Counted from the first letter of the stretch, positions 1 through 11,057 are shown. The stretch: DNA of 64,000 bases from Leptidea sinapis (GCF_905404315.1 NC_066280.1:11231001-11295000); one strand, 5' to 3'. Translations and numbers: made by a program. The notes: generated by a model not told the origin, from the letters alone.

Positions 1-1716
1 TATCCAAGCTAACTGCCAGGCCTTCCCCCTTGCTTTCAATAGCCGCAGCCCATCTATGTGTTAGGTATACCAGAAGATCACCTGCCGACCGACCATGGCG
101 AAAGCCGTATTGTTGGTCGTTGATCAACTGGTGACCCTCTAGGTATACCAAGAGCTGACGGCTAATTATGCTTTCCATGATTTTGGAGAGCAGGGAGGTA
201 ATAACAATAAGCCTGTAGTTTGCCGGATCCGAACTGTCTCCTTTTTTTTGGATCGGATCGACAAGGGCTGACTTCCATGAGTCAGGGACTACGCCTTTGG
301 AATAAGAGTGCCGGAATAAACGCGTTAGCACCGGCGTCAACTCAGGGGCACACGTTCTAAGCACGATTGGAGAAATGCCATCCGGCCCGCTCGACTACAT
401 CACGTCCAACGAAAACAGAGCTCGCCTAACAGTTTTCTGTCTGAATTGTACTTCAGGCATAGAGCTCTGACACCGCGGGATGGTCGGCGGTGTTTTTCCG
501 TTGTCGTCAAGAGTCAAGTTGGAGGCAAAAAGAGTGCACAGGAGATCGGCATTATATTTTGCCGTATGGGCCAGGGTGTCATTCCTCATGTGCAATGGCG
601 GCATGGACGGCTGGCTGAAGTTACCAAGAGCAGCTTTCGACAACGACCAGAACTTGCGTGTTCCGGTCGGGTAACTGGAAAGCTGCTCGCCGATTTTGAC
701 GACGTGTTTTGACTTTGCAAGGGCGATTTGCCGCTTAAAAAATCTGGAAGCACGGTTGTATTTCCTCTTAAGAACTATGCAGTTCGGATCCTTTGTGCCC
801 AGCGCCGCAACCCAAGTTCGATACGCCTGTTATTTGCAGTCAGATGCTGCTTTAACTGACGCATCGAACCAGGGCTGTGATCTGCCACCGATCAGTACTA
901 CAGAGCTTGGTATAAAAATATCCATGCCCTGCAGCTCACATCGGCTACTGCAACGGCGCAGGCACTAGGATCATCCGAAGGGAAACAAACCCTGCTCCGC
1001 AAAAAAGGAACGCATCCTATCCCAATCTGCTGACTTGTAGTGCCAAACGCGGCGGGTCGCTGGTGGTCTGCGACGTGGGCGTCGGATAGGCACTACACTC
1101 CTGACCAGGCAATGGTCGGACGTTCTGAGAGGGGCGTCGTCAATGACCTGGTAACCATCGGGATGTGTAGTCAGCAGAAGATCTAATAAGGACGGCATCT
1201 GGCTATCCACATCCGGGAGCCGCGTTGGCGACTCAACCAATTGGGACAGACCGTACGCCAATGCAAAATTATGCACAGATCGCCCTGCGTAGTCTGTGGT
1301 ACGTGATCCAAGCCATTCGGCATTGTGCCCGTTGAAATCACCCAAGACTACGATTTCAGCGGAGGGGATCTGTGCAAGCACGTCGTCAATTGCCGCTTGA
1401 ACGCAGCCCATGAGATGATCGGTTTCTACGTTACCACTATGGGACCTGTAGACACACGCAAAGATGCGGACGCGGTCCTCTAAATCTACGCGGAGCCAGA
1501 GAGTGGACAGGTCCCTACCCTCAAAATTGCCGAGACGGCGACAGCAGATATCCTCCCTAACGTACACACATACCCCGGCATGAGGCAAAAAATTGTGCTC
1601 AATTTTGTACCCGGGTTACGTTAAATATGACGTATCGCTAGGTAGAGATATCTGCGTCTCCGTAAGGAAACACAAGGAGCGGGGTGCCGTGGTGTTACTG
1701 CCTCGTTTGTCCTTGG
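1..1716 (-). pseudogene. LINE-A copy A1, 5'-truncated, runs off window edge
   Basis: Minus-strand copy of the retrotransposon seen at 56763-60168. An open stretch at 971-1588 encodes most of the AP endonuclease domain, with the GDFNGHN and TSDH motifs visible. 395-643 encodes the linker before the reverse transcriptase, and the RT start continues off position 1. It is dead: about 100 bp upstream of the endonuclease is missing near 1675, a short deletion near 1001 shifts frame, and the frame closes near 395. The 5' end stops at about 1716, where a different repeat begins. Confidence 0.9.
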
Positions 1717-1757
1717 TAGATCTTTGGGGGAGGCCTTTGTCCAGCAGTCGACAAAGG
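1717..1757 (+). repeat. RTE-type LINE 3' scrap
   Basis: The sequence around GGGGGAGGCCTTTGTCCAGC matches, in reverse complement, the end of the RTE-like fragment at 10680-10985. It abuts the 5' break of LINE-A copy A1. Confidence 0.55.
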
Positions 1758-2773
1758 GGAAATGGCTGGAGTTCATCAATAGAAATCACGATATTGCTAG
1801 ACCACACACATCATAAGCTGTCCAGCAATAATTGAGAGAATTTGGCTGGGAGTTATTAACCTCCTGGTTGCTGCATGAGACCACCGTTTAGTACTCTGTT
1901 ATTTCTTAACACACAAGACATTACTGCATCTCCCATATAGCCCTGACCCTGCACTTTAGAGTTATAGTCTGTTCTGAATTCCTTAGGCAATGTTAGCTTA
2001 ACACCAAGAGAGGGCTGCCAAATAAATGTCAAATTTTTTGATCAGAAATTCCAAACAAATCTATAGCAACGGATTCATATCAATTCAAGGTGTAAAAAGG
2101 TCATCGACATAAATCGTACATAATAATATAATTATATTATAACTAAATGTAATTTATAACTATGAAAAAAAGGCTTGAGTTTTCATATAAAATGCGTAAA
2201 CTATTCCACTTATGTTTGCCTCCTTTACTAAGTTTTCAGTTTGAGAGACGGTTGTTTGAAATTGAAGCATTAAACTTGCTACAATATGTTCAGAAAATGC
2301 GATTTGTTAGGAAATTTCTAATCTCATAAGCTTCAACTTGGAAACTCTTTCATGTTGTCATAGAGATTATAAATTATTGGTTACATATTAGAGCTCCCAA
2401 CCACAAAAAAACATATTAAAGATAGAAAATATACTTTCGTCGATTAAAGCGAGTCACATTCAAAATAAAACTTTTTGAAGAATTATCCTTAATATTCTGT
2501 TAAATCAAATCACTTTAAAGCACAAATAAAAACGGAAGAAAGGCGAATTTAGTCTTAATAAGTTTTATGCACGTTGCAAACTATTATAATTTTCCAATGG
2601 GTATTAAATCCCTAAAAATCTTGTTTTTATGATTGTTTCTATTAGGAATTGAGGACACTTGTTCAATATTACATTAAATTGAATAAAATTAATGAAAACT
2701 TTAAAAAAAATACACACAGAATAATAATGGAAATGAAAGAGCATGTAAAAAAACAACAACTACAAAAAATACA
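1758..2773. other. AT-rich interval, no gene seen
   Basis: No coding pattern, RNA gene or recognisable repeat was found. The sequence is strongly AT-rich with poly-A and poly-T runs. Confidence 0.5.
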
Positions 2774-2870
2774 AAAATATTCACATAAGAAAAAATATTT
2801 CTGACATAATATTAAATAATATTAATATCAAATATTATGTCAGAAATATTTTTTCTTATGTGAATATTTT
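2774..2870. repeat. Perfect 40-bp inverted repeat (hairpin)
   Basis: The arms 2774-2813 and 2831-2870 are exact reverse complements, separated by a 17-base spacer at 2814-2830. The bases just outside do not pair. The arms are AT-rich, with core motif CACATAAG / CTTATGTG. Confidence 0.95.
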
Positions 2871-2989
2871 AATTCAGATATTTTATATTATATATTCAAT
2901 ATTTAAATTCATTTGATTCAAATCAATGTTAATAAATTATAAAAATAATAAACATTAATCAACGGTAGCAGTTATTTATTTTTAAATGA

Positions 2990-3480
2990 TGGCAGCGATG
3001 ACATTATAAAAATAAGGGGCCCTAAATAGAAGCTCTGGGGAACTCCTCTAGTTATTTTCTCACGTTTTGAATAGTTTATGTAACCCTGCTCATTTATCAT
3101 TGAGACCGTCTGGGTTCTATTTAATGAGATAAGTTTTACACTATTTTCATTAATTCTATAGTAGGCAAGCTTGGTAAATAAAAAGATCTAAAGTTTCATA
3201 AGCACATGCAAAATCAAGAAGTTGTAAAATAGTAACGTTTTTTTTCCTTTTGCGTTTCCAAAATATAATCTACTACGTCAATAAGGGAAGCGGCTGTGCA
3301 TCGCTGTTTGCTGAAGCCGAATCGTAGATCTGTTAGTATATTTTGAGTGTCTATTTACCTCATTATTTATTAATGTTAAACTTGCTCAAAATTTTTTGGA
3401 GAAAAATTAAGTACACTAATCGATCTTAGATCAGAAAAATTGTACTTCCGTTAAAGGTAGAGGACGAATTAAGGCATGTC
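2990..3480 (-). pseudogene. Reverse transcriptase fragment of a CR1/Jockey-like LINE
   Basis: On the minus strand, reading from 3480 down, successive frames give a run like ILTDLRFGFSKQRCT, then SLIDVVDYILETQ, then a palm segment resembling DFxxAxETLD, and finally KITRGVPQSFYLGPLIF. These are RT fingers-to-palm motifs of non-LTR retrotransposons in the right order. At least one frameshift separates the palm from the GVPQ motif, and the FADD motif is absent. It is a decayed fragment; the family is not assigned. Confidence 0.75.
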
Positions 3481-3654
3481 GCCAAAAGTAGGGAAAAGTA
3501 TTAGTTTTAAAATAAATACTTATAAAATATCAATAACAATGGTTAAAGTTTGTGATAAAGTAAGCACCATGTCAAGAGAAATGTCATCAATATCAATAGA
3601 AGAGTAAACTTTTCGGTAACTGTCACAAAGCTTAAAGAAGCTTTACCGGAAACA

Positions 3655-3860
3655 GTGCAACTTATACATAAGATGTTGGTATGGTATGGTATAATCGGGC
3701 TCATTTTGACTGTATGCCTATTTTGCGCGTGTGGGAATATATTTCTAATTTCTGCCACCCCAACTCGTCCAGAAACCTTAGCAACATTCTCTCCTTTCAA
3801 AAGACTTCCGGGAGTGTGTTTGGGGTGCCAAGATGTTGAGCCCTGGACAAAGCAAACGTA
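3655..3860 (-). pseudogene. Possible R1-like LINE 3' remnant
   Basis: The minus strand ends in a short repeat of ACCAT units (3680-3695), as does the clearer R1-like fragment at 49475-49870. The translation just upstream has a similar C-terminal layout, but frames are broken. The call rests mainly on the shared tail. Confidence 0.4.
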
Positions 3861-4564
3861 AATGCGAAGGCTTTTCTTTTGCCACCATTCAGGCCCTAAA
3901 CAGGCCCCTGTCAGTTATATATTAAATAGATGTTTATATAAGGAGAGTGACCAGTAGGCCACCGTTATCTGTTTAAGATGATTTAAAAAATAAAATACAA
4001 ATACAAAATGTTTATTTTCTTCATCAAGTATATACATAAATCAATATTCATGATTGGAGTCTCCTTTTAAGCACTATAGCGCCTGTGTTAGAAGATTTCG
4101 CTCTTCCATATTATCTTATTAATACTTATTACATTATTTACAGAAAATCCAACATATTCTAATTACTAAGACGTATATCGTATGTAGTATGTATACTAAG
4201 AAATAAGATGTATGTGTGCGTTGGGTGTATTGTTAGTGATAAGTAAAGTGTGAGAGGTGTGTGTGTGTGTGAGTCTGTGTGTATTTGTGATCGAATTAAC
4301 GAATCTATTATAGGTGTGTTTATAATGAAATGTTTGTGTTACTGTTAAATTAATTTGATTGTGTTAAACTTCTTCAGTTTCTGTATAATTAAGTGAATTT
4401 ATCCAACTTATTAGCATTTTTTTACATTCATGAAATTGTTTTGAATGGATATATATTTCCTAATATGATTTCTATATACATTATGATTTGTATCATAAAC
4501 TTAGAATATAATAGCATATGACGACTATATAGCTACCAATTATAAAAGTGCGCGTTAGCTACTG
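3861..4564. other. Interval with a GT microsatellite, no gene seen
   Basis: Contains a short GT run at about 4258-4272 in GT-rich sequence. Nothing else was recognised. Confidence 0.5.
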
Positions 4565-4838
4565 TTTTTTTTTTTATGGAATAGAAGGACAAACGAGCGT
4601 ACGGGTCACCTGTTGTTAAGTGATCACCGCCGCCCACAATCTCTTGCAACACCAGAGCGTTGCAGGCCTTTGAGGAAGGTGTACACGCTTTTTTTGAAGG
4701 TACCCATGTCGAATCGTCCAGGAAACACCGCACAAGGAAGCTCATTCCACAGCTTTGTAGTACGTGCAAGAAAGCTCCTTGAAAACCGTACTGTGGAGGA
4801 CCGCCACACATCCAGATGGTGAGGATGATATCCTCACT
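4565..4838 (-). pseudogene. LINE-A copy A2, 3' end only
   Basis: Minus-strand copy of the last 270 bases of LINE-A. 4624-4809 encodes the C-terminal motif FSRSFLARTTKLWNELPCAV, followed by the conserved 3' end and an A-tail seen as the T run at 4565-4575. It is 5'-truncated, as is typical after incomplete reverse transcription. Confidence 0.9.
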
Positions 4839-4894
4839 TGATTTAATATTCAAAATACAAGGAATAAGGTAAAGTAAAGGTAATGCCAAGTGTG

Positions 4895-5275
4895 GCTGAA
4901 TGTTTCAAAAATTTATCACGGGGAGTGCTCAGAGGAGCGGTTCGGGTTGATTCCAGCGGCCGAATTCCATCACCGGACATTGCGTCAAAATGTAGAATAA
5001 CACCCGCATCAGGTTGATGTCTGGCATTCCACAACCGCGCGTTTTGCAAGAAATTTCTTGCCTCGCACAGCTATTATGTGGAACAAATTACCGGCTGCTG
5101 TTATCCCGAACCGATACGACTTAGAGACCTTCAAGAAAAGAGCATAACTTAAAGGCCGGCAACTTCTATCTTGACACGGGTTGTTGCGGATGATGTCCAT
5201 GGGCGGTTGCCTCTCCACTCACCATCCCTTGAGATTCTTACCCGTTTACCGCCTCTCATATAAAAACAATAAAAA
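4895..5275 (+). pseudogene. LINE-B 3' fragment (relative of LINE-A)
   Basis: The plus strand encodes a broken C-terminus similar to LINE-A but clearly divergent, with motifs KIYHGECSEE, LIPAAEFHHR and RFARNFLPRTAIMWNKLPAA, then an A-rich tail. A matching tail occurs at 31410-31660, and a coding piece at 50765-50990. I treat these as a second family, LINE-B. Confidence 0.75.
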
Positions 5276-5456
5276 AAATTGGTTACAGTAAGTATACATT
5301 CTCTTACCTTTTCTATCTAGCTGTATCCCCGTTACAGATTTTCTTTTATATTGCACGCTATTGATATATTGGCAGACTTTGGTTTGTTTCAAAGAAGATG
5401 TAAATATTAAGTAATTGAGGCAGGACAGCCTAAGTAAAAATTGAAATTTATTTTAG

Positions 5457-5662
5457 TATGAAACGTGCAGTGATTTGACATAAGTTTGAAATAGTTTTTA
5501 TCATAGGGCGACAAAGTATATTCCGTATAAGTTTGAAAACGAACAGTTGCTTTAAATGTCGATTTCTGTGTTATTCTTTAAATGTAGTGGATGATTTTAT
5601 CTCCGTTTTTTACAAGATTATAGCCGTCATCTGTCAATCTATCAATGACAGCACGTTTCATA
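5457..5662 (+). repeat. MITE family Z, copy 1
   Basis: Bounded by TATGAAACGTGC and its reverse complement, consistent with TA flanks. A second copy lies inverted at 12582-12778. Similarity between the copies continues about 30 bp past the 3' terminus (5663-5693), so the true element may be longer. Confidence 0.65.
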
Positions 5663-6267
5663 CAATGGAGTGAATCGCTTTTTTCTCACCCCTCGTGTAC
5701 ACCAAGAAACAAGTCAAAAACTTGTAGAATACTTGCCAAAAATAATTATTTGTTGTTAACATATATTGCAATTGTCTGATACATTATTGCGTTCACACTG
5801 TGTTGCCAACAAGTTTTTATACAAGTATAAAACACAATTGCGTTCACATATACGTCTATATAGATCTGAGACATGTTTGATACAGTCTGATACATCGGCA
5901 GCGTTCACACCAACATAAAACATACATGATTTTAACAAGTATTGTTAATTTTCTTGAAGTTTATGTACAATACTTATTTTTATAAAACAAGTATAATACT
6001 CTATCCATGCTTGGTGGATAAAGTTTTAAACATTTACGGGATAGACCACTTTTTTTTGTGGAAAAGAAGAAGATAAATGGAGTGGTCAAAGACATAAGCT
6101 TTATTAGCAATATTTATCTCGGCTTAATTTTTTCGATACTTTAATAATCGTCTCGCAAGCATGAGTATTGCATTAACTACATTTTGCCTTTGATATCCGA
6201 TGCAAATACAAAAAAGAATATGAGTCACCAGTAGCTAGATATCTCAAATGAACAGCTAACAAAAATA

Positions 6268-6428
6268 AAAGTGCGTACGCCTTCCTTCAAGGCTGGCAAC
6301 GCTCCTGATTCCTCTGGTGTTGCAAGAGAATGTTGTTGCCGAGACACGAGCGTACGCACGGGTCACCTGGATCACCAGGTGACCCGTGCGTACGCTCGTT
6401 TTTTCTCCTTTTCCATAAAAAAATTATT
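6268..6428 (+). pseudogene. LINE-A copy A3, 3' end with internal palindrome
   Basis: Carries the LINE-A terminal sequence (GCGTACGCCTTCCTTCAAGG, GTGTTGCAAGAGAATGTTG, then GACCCGTGCGTACGCTCG) and a short A-tail. It interrupts the Harbinger transposase remnant between the codons for TPAEQ and LFLLAV. A local inverted duplication replaces the usual CACTTAACAACAGG segment. Confidence 0.9.
6346..6399. repeat. Perfect 25-bp palindrome inside A3
   Basis: The arms 6346-6370 and 6375-6399 are exact reverse complements around the 4-base loop ATCA. The right arm is normal LINE-A sequence; the left arm is an inverted copy not present in other LINE-A copies. Confidence 0.95.
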
Positions 6429-6907
6429 GCTCTGCTGGAGTGATGGCATCTCGATACTGTGAATTCTACTAAGAAAAGTATGGTGCAACTTTTTGAATCA
6501 AATTCTCCAAATTTACTGGTCTCATTCTAACATAATTTCTGAATCCACTTCCGTCTTCTTTTCCTAAATCATTCAATAAGGAAGGATAGGCCCCTTCTTG
6601 CTGTCGTCTCCTCAAAAATGATCACGTCCAGTACTTGCGTCGTTTTGTTGAATTTTCTTAATTTTTTATGATGTACAAGATGCACTCATGAAGCAAAGTT
6701 AAGTTAAGCTACAAGCCTACAACAAGTATAAAACATGAGATCATATATATCTAGACAACTAATAGGTGACAAACAATTTCTTCAGACAAGTTTCATAGAA
6801 ATATTGTCTACGACAAGTTTTATGTTTTTGTATTTTGTAAACATTGCATACAACTTGTATTTGAAATTTGCATGAATCTTGTCAAATACCTTGGTGTAAA
6901 CGAGGGG

Positions 6908-7330
6908 TCAGATTAAGGTCATGGGTTTATTAGTAACTTAGATATTCTACATTTAAAGGGCTTCGATTAAAGATCAACAACAGATAATTAATTAATCGGG
7001 CTGGTACTGACTTAAACCGATATTCCGAACGTTCAAATTCATAAATCATTCTAATTGTTTGCACTGCACCGATACAAAGGATGGAATCGCTGTATTGATG
7101 AATTGTCTACAATACATAATTACAAAAGCATTAATTGTATTAACCCAACTTGACTTTCTTGTTCGCTTAGTTGTATATACACACTGTGCATTTATCTATA
7201 AATTTAGTAAAAATGTGTGTAAATATAGTTTTGATAGGTTTACGCGTGTAATTGTAGCTGTATTTTTCATTAGGTTTATGCGTTAAAGTGATATTTTTAT
7301 TGATATTTTATTTAACCCAAATTTTCGTGA
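6908..7330. other. Interval, no gene seen
   Basis: AT-rich. A 75-codon open stretch at 7059-7286 has no recognisable motif and is not called. Confidence 0.45.
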
Positions 7331-7756
7331 CATAGACCAAGTCTAGTAACTAGACATCGGTTTGGCGTGGTCAACAAGAGACACATAATATCCTATATAT
7401 ATATCGGTACAATAGGTACATAATATAACACAAGTGTCGCATCGCACCATATTTCCTTCGATTCTACTTAAAATTATCACTGATGTTGAATAAATAGTGG
7501 ATATTTCACACGTTTCACAACAATAATAGCTATTTTTATAGACGCAAATAAAAGTAAACAAAATATCTTTGCAGCGCTGTCAAGTTTGTTTAGCACACCG
7601 TGTGTGCTGACCTTGAAAAATCCGGCACGCATGGCGAAAGAAAAATTCTAATCACTCTATCTCATTTCTTTACATAAGACTCGCATAAGTTTTTCTTTTT
7701 CTCGTGTGAGTGAGATGGAAGCTATTAATTAGTCTAGTTACTATACTTGGTCTATG
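7331..7756. mobile_element. hAT-like MITE with perfect 8-bp target duplication
   Basis: Begins CATAGACCAAGT and ends with the reverse complement. The terminal inverted repeats are 25 bp with one mismatch. The flanks 7323-7330 and 7757-7764 are both TTTCGTGA, an 8-bp duplication typical of hAT (or P) elements. At 426 bp with no transposase coding, it is non-autonomous. Confidence 0.85.
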
Positions 7757-8051
7757 TTTCGTGACCTTTGTAAAGCACCTTTTTAGGGACATTTCGATTG
7801 ACAGGAATAGAGTTTAGTATTTGTCGTAGTTGTCAATGTGAAGTTTAACGTTATTGGTTGCCTCGGAAGTCGTATTTGCTGTAGACAGTTGTTTTTGGCA
7901 AATTTAATGACAGTATCCTGTTATTTTTTGGTAAGTGTAGTTTTGGGTTTTAATTTATGTATATAAATGTCCCTGTCTGTGTAGTAAGTTAAGTTATACG
8001 CTGTGAGTGTAAAGAAATGAAATAAAGTATGTTGTATTTGTAATTGTATAC

Positions 8052-8400
8052 CACGGACGAGTAAAAAAAGAAGGACTCCGCGCCCTGATATTAGCAAGTG
8101 AAGAACCGTTATGCTAGTGTTTGTGCGGTTACAGGGGATACTAGTTACACAATATTTCTTCCTTAAATTATCATATATGGCCACAAATACTTATATAGTA
8201 TCGTTTTTACACTTTTTCACAAAGCACGACGGCATTTTTTAAATATTTTATTGAGACGCAAACTGATCTGTCACAGACGATGACAATTCCCATAATGGCC
8301 GCCTGTCGGCCTGTAGTAGCGTAGGTGTGTGCGTGGAGCTATGATACACGTTAATTGTTTTGGTGCTACACTGTTATGCAAAGTGACACGGAGTACTTTA
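8052..8400 (+). repeat. MITE family X, copy 1 (right end lost)
   Basis: Starts CACGGACGAGTAAAAAAAG and follows the complete copy at 27633-28018 to the segment GTGACACGGAGTACTT, where the right terminus is lost. Confidence 0.8.
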
Positions 8401-8879
8401 GTAATTTACATTAAAAATACTTGAACAAAAATATTTAGATAAGGATATCAAATGTAATACCATATTATCACAAAAAATGTCATATTTAATAACAATAACC
8501 GACAAGAATGAATCAAATAAAAAAAGATTTGAAATTAATCAACGGCGCTGTAACACCTGTTCCATTTTTATTACTTTTCGACTTTAAATGTCCGTGAATA
8601 ACAGTTTTATTACGTTGCTATCCGGGTTGGATGAAATAAATAAATAAAATGTTTATTTTGCCAATAAAATAAAAGTTCAGTAATAAAATTCACAAGCCAA
8701 CAGCCATTTAGAACAATTACTATATCTTTAGTGTATTTTATTTCTTATTTGATATTATTATATATTAAATACCTACAATACAAACATCATAAGTACTTTA
8801 CCATTGTAAATATTTAGTTTGCCATAATTTAGAACATTATTTATTTCTCTTTAGTTTCAAATAGTATTGCATACATAAA
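8401..8879. other. AT-rich interval, no gene seen
   Basis: Lies between repeat X and repeat Y. Contains short ATAAATAAATAAAA runs. Nothing recognised. Confidence 0.45.
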
Positions 8880-9315
8880 CACTTTTAAAGTGAAACTTTT
8901 ATTACACCGTCTCACTTTTAACTTTCATGTCGCGTGACGGTCGGGCGGCGCCTATAGTTCGCAGCAGCTGACCGTGTGGTGTATAGGCTATTACTCATTA
9001 GTGCCAGTTCTCCACGCTATTTTGTTTGTTTTTGTCAGTGTTTAATGTAAATGTTGTTTGTAAGTGTTTAGTGTTATCCTTTTCAATCAATATTTTTAAC
9101 CAGGGCTAAGACACAGAGTTCAATAAAAATATTAGAGACTTTGTCTACTTTTATTATTCCAATTTTCCATGTATAAAATTAAGATTGATTAAGCGATTTT
9201 TGTAGCCTTAATGGAATAATATTCCAATAATTTTTAGTTAAATGTCTATAATGTGAAAAAAAGTTTCACTTTTACAGTGGTTTTATAAAAACACACAATC
9301 CTTTTTTCTTTGTAC
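8880..9315 (+). repeat. Dispersed repeat Y, copy 1
   Basis: Matches 55857-56432 in reverse complement, including GGTCGGGCGGCGCCTATAG and TGGAATAATATTCC. Inverted AAAGTGAAAC / GTTTCACTTT motifs lie near both ends (8888 and 9263). It follows repeat X at both loci. Confidence 0.75.
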
Positions 9316-9599
9316 CTAGCATTGAATACCTCAAAGTTTTACATAGTAAAATGTGGATAGCGTATCTGACTACAATTTTATTAGATTTAATGGTTATTTC
9401 TTTATGTACCTACTTAGTAAGTTGTAGTTGATTGCTTTTTCTAATAAAATAAAATTATACAAAAGCCTGGCCCCATTCTTCTTCTTGCAATAATTTCTAG
9501 TGGTCAATGGATATATTGGGATTAATTCATTAATGTATAACATGCAACGAGAGTCACAATCACGCTGAAAAAATGTCTGAAGCAAAACTCACACTCACA

Positions 9600-9886
9600 C
9601 CAGTGGGAGGCTCCTTTGCACAGGAAGCCGGCTAGATTATGGGTACCACAACGGCGCCTATTTCTGCCATGAAGCAGTAATGGCGCCGTAGCTAGTGAAA
9701 TTACTGGGCAAATGAGACTTGACATCTTATGTCTCAAGGTGACTGACGAGTGCAATTGTTGTGCCGATCAGAATTATTGGATTTTTCAATAAACCTCAGC
9801 GGCACTGCATTTTAATGGGCAGCGTGTATCAATTACCACCAGCTGAACGTCCTGCTCGTCTCGTCTCTTATTTTCATAAAAAAAAA
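9600..9886 (+). repeat. S1 retroposon-like repeat, copy a
   Basis: Starts CCAGTGGGAGGCTCCTTTG and ends CTCTTATTTTCAT plus an A run. S1 is the most frequent repeat in the window, at roughly 300 bp. A stem near the 3' half (GCCGCTCAGAATTTTT paired with its complement) is typical of the family. The class is uncertain: the A-tail suggests a SINE-like retroposon, but I see no convincing tRNA-type A and B boxes. Confidence 0.85.
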
Positions 9887-10284
9887 CTGCAAAAGAAAAA
9901 TTCAATTTAAAAAAAAATGATTTCCACAATATCTTCATTTTGAAAAGCTTTAGTTTAGTATATCTCTATTCATCTCTGTAGCTTAGTCCTATAAGGGCAA
10001 AACAATATCAATGTAATAATATTTTTGCGACGGAAGTAAAAAAGTTTATATCACAAACTGATAAGAGACATTAGAAGTGCTTACTGTCGTTTTCGTTTTC
10101 AGAAATATGTTTTATTTCTGATGGTTATTGTTAAAAGGAGATAAACAGAGGCATAAAAGTGTTTTTCGGAAAAGAGCTGACATGATATACCAAGGTATTA
10201 AGTTTTTCGTGTGGTTCAACTACCCAACTTTTAATTTATCAGCTGTTACTATATATATTTTATTTACTTTATTAGGGTCAATAA
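9887..10284. other. Interval, no gene seen
   Basis: AT-rich; nothing recognised. Confidence 0.45.
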
Positions 10285-10575
10285 AAAGTAAAGCTGAGAT
10301 GGTTTGGCCATGTCGAGAGAATGATTGAAGAACGATTGACGAAGAAAGTGTATAAGGCCAGTGTGAATGAAAGTGTCGGAAGGGGTAGACCTAGGCGGAT
10401 GTTTCGAAATCAAATCAGGGACGTCTTGAAAAAAGGCTAAGTCAAGAGCCTAAACCGAAGAGCATGTATGAAAGGAATAATGAAAGTGGACGAAGCGAAA
10501 CAAGTTTGTAAGGATCGTAGCAAGTGAAAAGAAGTGGTCTTTGCCTACCCCTACGGGAAAGAGGCGTAATAAAGA
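10285..10575 (+). pseudogene. LINE C-terminal fragment
   Basis: Broken plus-strand frames give AEMVWPCRE-like, then GRGRPRRMFRNQIRDVLKK, then NRRACMKGIMKVDEAKQVC, then AYPYGKEA and a stop. This order is a well-known insect non-LTR C-terminus (a WFGHVERM to VDEAK-VCKDRS-W block). It has frameshifts and is not functional. Clade not assigned. Confidence 0.75.
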
Positions 10576-10679
10576 GTAATACAATAACACTCAACTATAA
10601 CTTATACATATAAACCTTAATTATTAATAGTGAAACCTGTAATTGCTAACCACAGATCAATTATATGAGAGAGATAAAC

Positions 10680-10985
10680 ACGTACATCTATCATCATCAG
10701 CAGCCGGAAGATGTCCACTGCTGGACAAATGCCTCCCCCAAAAATTTCTGTAACGATCGGTCCTGCGCTGCCCTCATCCAACGTATTCCGGCGATCTTGA
10801 CCAGATCGTTGGTCGATCTTGTGGGGCGTCTAAAAACTCTGCGTCTTCCGATACGTGGACGCCATTCGAGGACTTTACTGCCCCAACGGCCATCTGTCCG
10901 TCGAACTATATGCCCTGCCCACTGCCACTTCAGTTTCGCAATCATTTGAACTATGTCGGTAACTTTGGTTCTCCTACATCTATAT
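10680..10985 (-). pseudogene. RTE-like LINE C-terminal fragment
   Basis: The minus-strand open stretch 10697-10945 encodes KLKWQWAGHIVRRTDGRWG, then KVLEWRPRIGRRRV, RPTRSTNDLVK, GIRWMRAAQDRSL and ending QQWTSSGC. This is the C-terminal block of RTE-type reverse transcriptases found in many moths. The ATCATCATCAG motif at its 3' end is the usual short-repeat tail. The RT core is absent. Confidence 0.85.
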
Positions 10986-11057
10986 AAACGATGTAATATT
11001 TATATGCTTAGTAACAATTAATTAAGAGAATTAAAAAGAACAAAGCATAGTATTAGA

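Larger units (their letters stand above)
6075..6640 (-). pseudogene. Harbinger transposase remnant (HARBI1-like), split
   Basis: Minus-strand segments read NDLGKEDGSGFRNYVRM, then LENLIQKVAPYFS, a stop, then QYRDAITPAEQ. After the inserted LINE-A piece comes LAVHLRYLATGDSYSF. This order (acidic helix, PY-S segment, RDAI-P-E, L-RYLATGDS) is characteristic of the N-terminal half of PIF/Harbinger nucleases. The catalytic DDE part was not found, stops interrupt the frame, and it cannot encode an active enzyme. Confidence 0.75.
5689..6907 (-). mobile_element. Harbinger-like DNA transposon, decayed
   Basis: Terminal inverted repeats of 18 bp (CCCCTCGTGTACACCAAG on the left, one mismatch on the right) are flanked by TCA on both sides (5686-5688 and 6908-6910), a 3-bp duplication of the size made by PIF/Harbinger elements. 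The interior carries a minus-strand transposase remnant and a LINE-A insertion at 6268-6428. The left part has several copies of GCGTTCACA and AACAAGTATAAAAC motifs. Confidence 0.7.

Noticed and set aside
7059..7286. 75-codon frame, hydrophobic
   Set aside because: No motif, AT-rich, no conserved context.
9522..9755. 77-codon minus-strand frame with Cys-rich sequence
   Set aside because: It lies entirely over an S1 repeat, and other S1 copies give similar accidental frames.
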